Source of the DNA: Oxytricha trifallax
Lineage: Eukaryota; Ciliophora; Spirotrichea; Sporadotrichida; Oxytrichidae
Length of the DNA stretch: 64,000 bases
Assembly: GCA_000711775.1 (NCBI GenBank)
Contig: ARYC01001928.1
Coordinates: forward strand, 49,494 to 113,493
Direction of reading: 5' to 3'
Numbering within the stretch: the first letter of the stretch is position 1; every line of letters begins with the position of its first letter. This document shows positions 57,273 through 64,000 of the stretch, piece by piece. Both the position numbers and the translations under genes were made by a program. The notes beneath the pieces are model-generated. The model saw nothing but the letters and a program-made list of their open reading frames with translations. It ran no database searches and was not told where the DNA came from.

Positions 57273-57787
57273 ATGACTCAACTGTCATCGTCATCCCATT
57301 CTGAAAATTCTTCTAGCTCTGAACCATTAACTGATATTACTGAAGGAAAACTGTAGTTACCTGTAATACTTCCATCATCGCAGGAGTATGCCCCTATAAA
57401 GATTTGACTATATATACAGTCTTTTGCTTTAGTAGTTTTAGGTATCTAGAAGAGACGTTGAGGTTAAGTGATCATCAGCAGGTAACAGTGGAGGAACAGC
57501 TGAGTGTTGAGTAGATTGCTTATTCTATATCAGTTAAAGATTAATAATATAAACTGATGTGCCCTAGCAATAGTGGGCTATGTGGGTCTTTTTATGTGTT
57601 CACCGTTAAAATAGAAAGATAGACACTAAATTAGTGGGTGGTAAAGTACTCATAGATTTCTAATCTTATAGGTTTATCCTGGAGATTAAGCACCTTAGTT
57701 TCAATGAATCAATCATCCCATTTTGAATTGGAAAAAGTTATTTAACCATATTCAATGCAAAATGCTATTAGTAAAAAAGCTTACTGA
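57273..57787 (+). pseudogene. Coding-like region, two overlapping frames; weak PX-domain resemblance
   Basis: Frame 1: ATG 57273, MTQLSSSSHSENSSSSEPLT, then DITEGKLQLPVI, TGA 57,405. Frame 2: 57,344 to TGA 57,785, 147 codons, with FRYLEETLRLSDHQQVTVEE, QLSVEQIAYSISVKDQQYKL and CGSFYVFTVKIERQTLNQWV followed by VKYSQISNL. The YVFTVKIER....WVV.KYS order recalls the start of PX domains (YxVYxI...W.V.RRYSDF), but the conserved arginines are missing. It could be two segments joined by an IES; I found no clear pointer. Confidence 0.4.
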
Positions 57788-58192
57788 CATAATTCAATAA
57801 AATTCTGGGTTCTCACTCATTGTCTGATCTGTTCTTTTTTTAGTAAAAATAAAATGAGATTTGGCATTCGCTCTCATTTAAGTTAATTAATTGAATTTAT
57901 GAAAACAATAACTACTAGAGATTCCCCACATACAATGTAGAAATATAGTATAAAGAAAAATAATGAATGAAATATTGCCTAAATTATATTTTTTAAGAAA
58001 ACTATATAGATAAAAATGAAAAATATTTATTTATATGATTAAAAATCTTGAGAATTAAAATAAAATATAAGATATTAATTTTCAATTTGCCAAAATTTTA
58101 AAAGAAGACAGAGTTTAATTAAACTGAAAGATAAAGTGCATAATAAAATTAAATACGGAATCTGCTAAAATAAGAATAGTATTTAATATTGT

Positions 58193-58572
58193 AAAAATAC
58201 ATTTGAACATGGAAAATTAATTATAATAAAATCAATAATAAATCAAAATCGTGGCAGTTAAAGTTAGCCAATTTAAACGATATTAGGCTCATTCGATAGA
58301 GAATTCAAAATCAGCTAGACTTTAATATTGGCGGAACAATTTTATCGAATCCCTAAAATGAGATAACTTCAGTTTAATTAAATACCACTAAATTCAATAA
58401 ATTATACCCTCAAATTAAAATAAGTTATCTCAATCCAGAGATGCGATAAAATTGTACCGCCTATAGTAAAGTCAAGCTAATTTTGAATTATCTATCGAAT
58501 GAACCCAACGATTTTGATTTAATATTAATTTAATTATAATTAGTTTTCCAAATTCAAATGTATTTCTATATA
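58193..58572. mobile_element. Short inverted-repeat element, family M, copy 2
   Basis: About 380 bp, same design as 37,684-38,100: outer ends AAATACATTTGAACATGGAA and its complement, inner AATCAAAATCGTGGCAGTTA, GGCTCATTCGATAGAGAATT and a TTTATCG.ATCC word in both orientations. It is co-linear with copy 1 with many substitutions. Non-autonomous. Confidence 0.75.
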
Positions 58573-58632
58573 ATATAATTAAAACATCTAATTTCAATAA
58601 TTATATATATATATATTAATAAAATTCTTTAA

Positions 58633-59708
58633 AAAAAATCTTTATAATACTTAATCTCTTCGAATCTTTTTCCAAATTGCTTGCATAAAAGACACTTGCC
58701 ATTAAAATAAAGAATAAAAAGAATGTAATTTGTTCTTAAAACAAGTTGTGACTTGTTGCGAAAGTCAAAAATTGGAAAAATAAATCATCATTCTTTTTTG
58801 TTATCCCCTTGATTGCAGTTAATGAGGGAAGAAACATTCATGGGGTTCGTGGTGCTTGCTATAAGAAACATTAATTTGAGCAAGGCTGTCAACTGCACTT
58901 TATAATTTATCGAAGTAAGAGAGAAATTTATGATTATGAACTTCAAGCCTTTAAACACAATTTACTTTCAAAAATAAATTGAGAAATTTTCTAAGCTCAG
59001 ATTAGAGAAGCACTAAATAAGCGTTATCGAATGAAAGGTGAGAGCAGGGAAAAATTTATCGAATTAATATAAAAGATGAGTTTGAATAAAAAGACTCTAG
59101 AATATAAGATTATAAATAGGTATGACTGACTTGCTCTATCTATTCTTCATTTTATTATTTTGATCTTTCAAATTTATACTTAATTAGCTAGTCACTAAAG
59201 GGAACCAATTGTTTTAATTCCTAGATATTAAAATGGCAAACCGAGAAATTGACTGATAAGATTTATCATCTTTTTTTCGTAATGCTCCATCTTCGATAAC
59301 ATTTTAGAGCCAATGACTACGTTTCGGCTAAAATAAAAAACTTGCCCTTATTCAAACTTAAATTATCTGCAGTAATTTATCTTTGCACATCCATCCCTAC
59401 CTACGAGATTCCACTCAATTCTTTCAAAATATAAAATGAAATATTTGTTGAAATTGAAATAAAAGCAGAAATTTCTAAAAACTTTTTACTTATTTCATCA
59501 AAATTGTATCAAGCTATAACTAGTTCAATTATAATGATGAGTTATTTATAAATAAGCTTTGTGGCATGGAATATTGTAAGATCATCCAAGAGAACTAGTC
59601 TTAAACTAAGGAAGGTTAAGGTCATTGCAAAAGAGATATTTAAAATATATAAACAAGATTAATAGCTCTAAGATTTCATTAAAAAATCTTTGTAATACTT
59701 AATCTCTA
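58633..59708 (+). repeat. Pair of 26-28 bp direct repeats bounding a coding-like block
   Basis: AAAATCTTTATAATACTTAA.. (58,633-58,660) recurs as AAAATCTTTGTAATACTTAA.. (59,681-59,708) in direct orientation. The block between contains the frames described at 58,753-59,700. It could be a target duplication, a long pointer pair or part of a larger repeat. Confidence 0.5.
58753..59705 (+). pseudogene. Coding-like block, two frames, unknown function
   Basis: Frame 1 from 58,753: FFFVIPLIAVNEGRNIHGVR, GACYKKHQFEQGCQLHFIIY, RSKREIYDYELQAFKHNLLS. It continues in phase past a TGA near 58,979 with EIFQAQIREALNKRYRMKGE and SREKFIELIQKMSLNKKTLE to a TGA near 59,129. Frame 2 from ~59,135: HFRANDYVSAKIKNLPLFKL, CTSIPTYEIPLNSFKIQNEI and WNIVRSSKRTSLKLRKVKVI. 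Both are strongly protein-like. No domain recognised. Confidence 0.45.
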
Positions 59709-59719
59709 TTAGAATATAT

Positions 59720-61720
59720 TTTTATATTTCTCTATTTTTTATAATTTATCTTTTTTTATATTTATTTTTAAATATTAATATTTTAATATATTTTTAATTA
59801 AAAATTTAATTACTTAATTAGAATTTTTTAAAAAATAATTAATTTTTTAAATACATCTATTCTTTCTTAATTATTTAATATATTATTTTTTTAGAGTTTT
59901 TTAAGTTTAAAATTAAATCTTTATCCTTTTGAGATTTTATTTTAAATAAAGTTTAATTACATTTGATTCTTATTTTTTTAATTACTTACATATTTTTAAT
60001 ATTATATAATTATTAACAAAGACATTATTCATTTTTATTTTTTTTTTGCCTAAAATATATTTTTAATATAATTTAGAAGTAATCCAAAAAGTAATTTCAA
60101 TTTTTTAATTCTCATTTTATACTATCTATTCAATATTTTAACAAGCTTTTTATTTGATAATGATTTGTTAGCAAGCAATTAAAATGATTATATAATTGTA
60201 GGAATACATTTTAAATTATAACTTATTTATTATAATAATTTATTGGTAAATTATCTCGATTCTTAAAAGATATTCTATTAGAGGATTTTACGAATACTCC
60301 CATAATGAACAATTTATATAATATTTATATTGGTTATAATAACATGTAAATTTAATAGTTAATTATTATTAAATTTTCATTAAAAAATTCATATATTCGA
60401 GCTTTGAATTGTTTTGATGATATTCAAATACACATTATACTAGATTTTTGCTAAAAATATGCATTTAATTATTTAATTTATTATTATTGGATATTTTGGA
60501 AGTCAAGTTAAAACCTTGTCTTTATTAAAAATTAATTAATAATAGATATAAATTCATATTATAAAGTATTGTAATATATAAGTATGAGATGCTGCTATTT
60601 AGTATTGTAAACTATATATACTGAGTTTGATAAATATGTGTATTTATCAGTTTTAATGCCATACCATCTAATAAAGTAAATTTTAAATATATTAATAATA
60701 AATTACTAAGGCCTATAAATTTCTACAATTGATGGCCTTGTTAATTATTATTACCTTATTCAATATGAATGTTGCTTAAAATTGAATAATTCTAAACATT
60801 TACTTTTTTATTCAAATAAGAAGCTACAATTTTAATCGGTATAAAATTTTACAATAAATATAAAAATTTATATATATTTTTAACAGTTGGTCATTATTAA
60901 TCATTTTAAAAATTCTAATGGTTTTTAGAAATAAAATAAATTTATTATATTTTATAAACATTTCTAATAACAATATTAATCCTTATAAAATAAATAAATA
61001 GCCAAAAAGAGAAAAAATCAAATTAATTTCTTTTTATTTTATAAGGATAAATTAATTAATTTTATTATTCTTTACTTAAATTCAAATCATTTTATTTAAA
61101 TATTAAGAAATATCAACTTTTGAGAAAAAATGCAATGATTAAAATATTTTTTTGTAATATTTTTGATGAAAAAAAATCTATAATAAACATATTAATAATT
61201 ATCATAATTTTGAATTGAAAGTACATAATTATTAATAGCTTTTTTAAATTACAAAGAAATGTCGACTCAATGATAATGACATCCTCGCGGAGAATAAAAT
61301 AGATCAATTTATTCAAAAAACTTAAAGGTTAACAGTTCAAATAAGAAAAAGAAAAAGAATTTGTTTTAAGAAATCATTCTAGTTTAAATATTTGAAATTC
61401 CTTTTGCACAGCAATGAACTTCTCCTAAAAATTATAATTATTAAAGATATGTAATATATTATATAGACATATTTAAAATAACACTAAATGCTTAAATGAA
61501 GAATTTTGGGTAAAGTTATAGATTAATGACAGAAATGTTTATGTAAATATACGACTTAATGTTTATTTTTTATAAATAATATTATTATTAGTATTTTTTG
61601 TTACTTAATTTTTAATTTAAAAATAAATCTATTTCAAAAGATTTGATTTATTTATTATATTTTAGAGAAACTAATTAATAAAACTTAATATAATAAAAAA
61701 TAGGGAAAATCTTATTCTAG
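59720..61720. other. Extremely AT-rich stretch
   Basis: 2 kb of the most AT-rich DNA in the window, with long T/A runs. No gene or repeat supported. Confidence 0.55.
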
Positions 61721-61723
61721 ATT

Positions 61724-61965
61724 TCAAAGAGTATGATTTGACGACATGTAAATAGTCTCTTGTCGCATCATTACGAAAGATTCTCGTGCTCTTAACGATG
61801 CTACTATACTCTCAATGCTGCCGCCATTTCTACTAAAAAACCTCGATGGCCTCAAATAAGACTTGATTGGACATGAATCCTAAGATAATCTTTGTTTAAG
61901 ATGCCATTAAGCTTGAGAATTAATGTCCAAAATTGGACTTATAATTATCAAATCCTTTATGGAAT
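61724..61965 (-). CDS. Short GC-richer coding island, possible gene segment
   Basis: A minus-strand frame ends at TGA 61,724. It reads HLKQRLSQDSCPIKSYLRPS, RFFSRNGGSIESIVASLRAR and ESFVMMRQETIYMSSNHTL. It stands out as GC-richer inside ~4 kb of very AT-rich DNA, as a macronuclear-destined segment would. The upstream limit is unclear (open to ~61,965). Not recognised. Confidence 0.45.
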
Positions 61966-62627
61966 AAGTGAATTGTAAAATTAAAAATTCAAATTTTATA
62001 ATAACTAATGATTTAATCATGCTTTCAATAGTAGTTATAATAATTAAAAATAAACATCAGAAGCAGAAAAAGTTAGGCAAAAGTAGTAAATTTTCTTACT
62101 TTTTTGTCTCTCTTTTAGAATTTAAGTCATTATCACTTATATTATAATTTGTATTAATACATTTTAATTTCTTCCTATTAATTGCTATCAAAATTTGTCT
62201 AATTATTTTACTTACTAAAATTATTTTATAAATAAATTCATTTGTAGTATTTCTGATTAATACATTTTTTAAATCAAATTAATCTTTTTACCTATCTTGA
62301 ATTTATTTATATATTTATCTTGAAAGAATCCAGATTTAAAATCAGAAATTTTATTAAAAATGACTTTAATAAATAATTTTTCAATTAACTTAACTTTAAA
62401 TTATAATCATTGAGATTAAACAATTACTGTTGAATAAATATGAATTTAAATTAAGAAAATTAGTAATAATTTTGAATACTTGGGGGAATCAAAACCCCAA
62501 AACCCTTTCAGTAGTTTGATTGAGTTTTTGATTGATAAAAGTAGACTATTAGTGCATACTTTATTAGGGTTTTAATAGGGTTTATGAAGGGGTTTAATGT
62601 TAAAATATTAGTATTTTAAGTGAATAT

Positions 62628-63675
62628 ATGCGAGGTTTGGGGTCAGTTTATGACAGTGAGTATATAGATTTATTGTTTAAGTTGCGTTATGGATGTGATG
62701 ATTATAGTGATCAACTCTGACCTATTCTAAATTACGCATCTATTGCAAGACTGCTCCATAAATCTCCTGCTACTGTTAGGTCACACTGTCTATTAGCATT
62801 GAATTTAAAGAGATAGCATCTTAATTCTAAGCCTAAGAGACCCTTAAAATTTTAGCAGCATCATATTGAATATCTTATTAATGATAAGACTCTTAAATAC
62901 TGGGCTCATTTCTCTCTGGCCTAGATGGCTGTGATGTTTCATCTCCAATTTCCTGAGCTTCATATATCTGTTTAATCTATAGCGAACATATATAAAAAGA
63001 ACGGAATATCTTACAAGACAGTCAATCGCATTAAGAGAGTGATTGACTTTATGTTCCATTTTATAAGACTAATTTAAATTATATATTCGATTAAATGCAG
63101 AGGTCTTAAGAGCATAAAATAAAGTTCATACACACTGATGAGGCAGAATTTACATTCAATACCTTTATATCAAGGTCTTGGTACAAGAGGTATAGTAATA
63201 TAGATGTTTATGACTAAAAGGTAAAGGTGTAAACTCATGCTATTCTTGGTGGAATAAGTGAAGATAGTGGCCTCGAGACTTATGTTATTCACCCTCGTTC
63301 TATAAAGACTGAATAATTTATTAAGTTCTTGCAATAACTAAGAGATAAGTACGCTGACTAAGAGATTATTCTATTCGTTGATAACTTGTCGTTCATAAAA
63401 CTAAAGACTCAAGGAAAGAATATGAAAGGCTAAATATAACACCTGTATTTAATGTTCCTTACAGCCCTTAGTTCAATGGAATTGAATTATATTGGGGGTT
63501 ATTGAAAGGTCATTATAAGAAATTGCTGCTCTACCATCTGATGCATGATTTAAAGATAGATACAGTAGATTATATTAAGAGTGTTGCTAAGAGAGTCAGT
63601 GATGAGAAAGCTAAAGTGTGCGCAAGAGAAGGGAGATTTTGTGTATATAAATAAGTATTAGATTTAAACGAATGA
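62628..63675 (+). pseudogene. TBE transposase, two frameshifts
   Basis: ATG 62628 (MRGLGSVYDSEYIDLLFKLR). Same domain order as the 31.6-kb copy: HTH-like SIARLLHKSPATVRSHCLLA, first Asp in FIHTDEAEFTF, second in ILFVDNLS, Glu in PYSPQFNGIELYWG, C-terminus VCAREGRFCVYKQVLDLNE and TGA 63,673. Phase changes near 63,052 and 63,390 (one base lost after DNLS) break it. The protein differs widely from the 31.6-kb copy, in line with a separate TBE subfamily. Confidence 0.8.
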
Positions 63676-63681
63676 ATAATT

Positions 63682-64000
63682 TCACATATTAAATTTGCCC
63701 GTAAAGGGATTTGGCTTCTCTTTCTTTTCATTCTCTTAAGGCTTGCTTGGGCCCATGTTTCTTCTCTTAGTGCCAGCCCCTGCATCTATGTTCATCTCGT
63801 CCGGCTTTTAGAAATCTTTGTAGACTCTCTTACTCAATTCATGCTTTACTTGAGACTTTCTCTCTCTGTTTAATTTGCTGCGCTCTTTCATCAAGTATAT
63901 AGCAGTACCAGGTTTTTCTATAAAGTTAGAAGACGAAGCTTACTTGAGATGAAAGGAGGCTTTTGAAGTTCCTACAGCCATGTATCACTTATTTTAATAC
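63682..64000 (-). pseudogene. TBE 22-kDa ORF, 3' part
   Basis: Minus strand, TGA at 63,682, 7 bp from the transposase stop, as in the 31.5-kb element. The C-terminal region (AGAGTKRRNMGPSKP-type segment, 63,720-63,790) and the upstream MKERSKLNRERK-type region (~63,880) match the 22-kDa ORF. It runs out of the window and phase changes are likely. Confidence 0.65.

Larger units (their letters stand above)
62490..64000 (+). mobile_element. TBE transposon, left part (runs off window)
   Basis: Starts CAAAACCCCAAAACCCTTTC preceded by AAT (62,487-62,489), an ANT-type target duplication. The inverted terminal sequence is the complement of the right end at 1-1,058, so both belong to one subfamily, distinct from the 31.5-kb copy whose subterminal sequence is TTAGTGAGG. 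It contains the transposase and the start of the convergent 22-kDa ORF. Confidence 0.9.

Noticed and set aside
1..64000. Euplotes as the source (also has C4A4 telomeres)
   Set aside because: Euplotes uses TGA as Cys and TAA/TAG as stops. Here the transposase and kinase frames need TAA/TAG as Gln and end at TGA.
1..64000. CRISPR array, tandem satellite, rRNA or tRNA genes
   Set aside because: No regularly spaced repeats, no rRNA-like conserved blocks and no cloverleaf-type sequence were seen. A tRNA scan could not be run.

Overview
The window looks like germline (micronuclear) DNA of a hypotrich/stichotrich ciliate, most likely Oxytricha/Sterkiella or a close relative. Three observations support this. 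(1) Four transposons end in the hypotrich telomere-like motif CAAAACCCCAAAACCC and have the gene content of telomere-bearing elements (TBEs): a DDE transposase, a convergent 22-kDa ORF and a 57-kDa zinc-finger/kinase ORF. (2) Every convincing protein frame uses TAA and TAG as sense codons (Gln) and TGA as the only stop, so ordinary ORF calling breaks these genes up. (3) Short coding pieces lie in very AT-rich DNA, with tiny GTAAGT..AG introns and one very likely IES between 5-bp pointer repeats. Because TGA alone is a stop and the DNA is about 75% AT, long open frames arise by chance. I list a frame only when its composition, homology or ends look protein-like, and most such calls are moderate or low confidence.

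Layout. 1-1,058: right end of a TBE. 1,153-1,563: small ORF. 1,776-2,913: fold-back element with a GC-rich stem. 3.1-8.2 kb: mostly AT-rich. 8.26-18.86 kb: a cluster of retrotransposon-like elements (A-D) sharing one structured 3' tail that ends in TTA repeats, plus a 264-codon ORF at 9.4-10.2 kb. 18.97-19.2 kb: 3' exons of a host-like gene. 19,332-24,206: a TBE with a 738-bp GC-rich retroposon inserted into its transposase (14-bp target duplication). 24,686-25,623: fold-back with TA flanks. 26.5-28.0 kb: frameshifted CDPK-like EF-hand fragment and unknown coding-like DNA. 28,187-28,958: fold-back with G-run ends. 31,505-35,619: complete TBE (4,115 bp, ATT duplications). 36-40.2 kb: plus-strand gene-like frames, including an OB-fold-like one with an intron. 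40,234-43,424: palindrome with 1.58-kb arms. 44.2-45.25 kb: a minus-strand relative of the left-hand frames. 46.9-47.88 kb: another tailed element (E). 49.3-50.25 kb: decayed coding DNA. 52.6-56 kb: minus-strand gene remnants, including the MDS/IES junction at 52.9 kb. 56-58.6 kb: two more inverted-repeat elements and coding-like DNA. 58.6-59.7 kb: coding-like block between direct repeats. 61.7 kb: short coding island. 62,490-64,000: left part of a fourth TBE.

How it fits together. TBEs and other germline-limited DNA are known to be eliminated during macronuclear development in Oxytricha, and TBE transposase is implicated in that process. This window seems to be a germline-limited or gene-poor stretch of nested mobile elements, fold-backs and gene relics, with a few possible macronuclear-destined segments (18.97-19.2, 36.06-36.37, 38.2-39.8, 52.84-53.85 and 61.7 kb). 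Matching to a macronuclear genome would settle which segments are retained. I saw no rRNA, tRNA, CRISPR array or bacterial-type operon.
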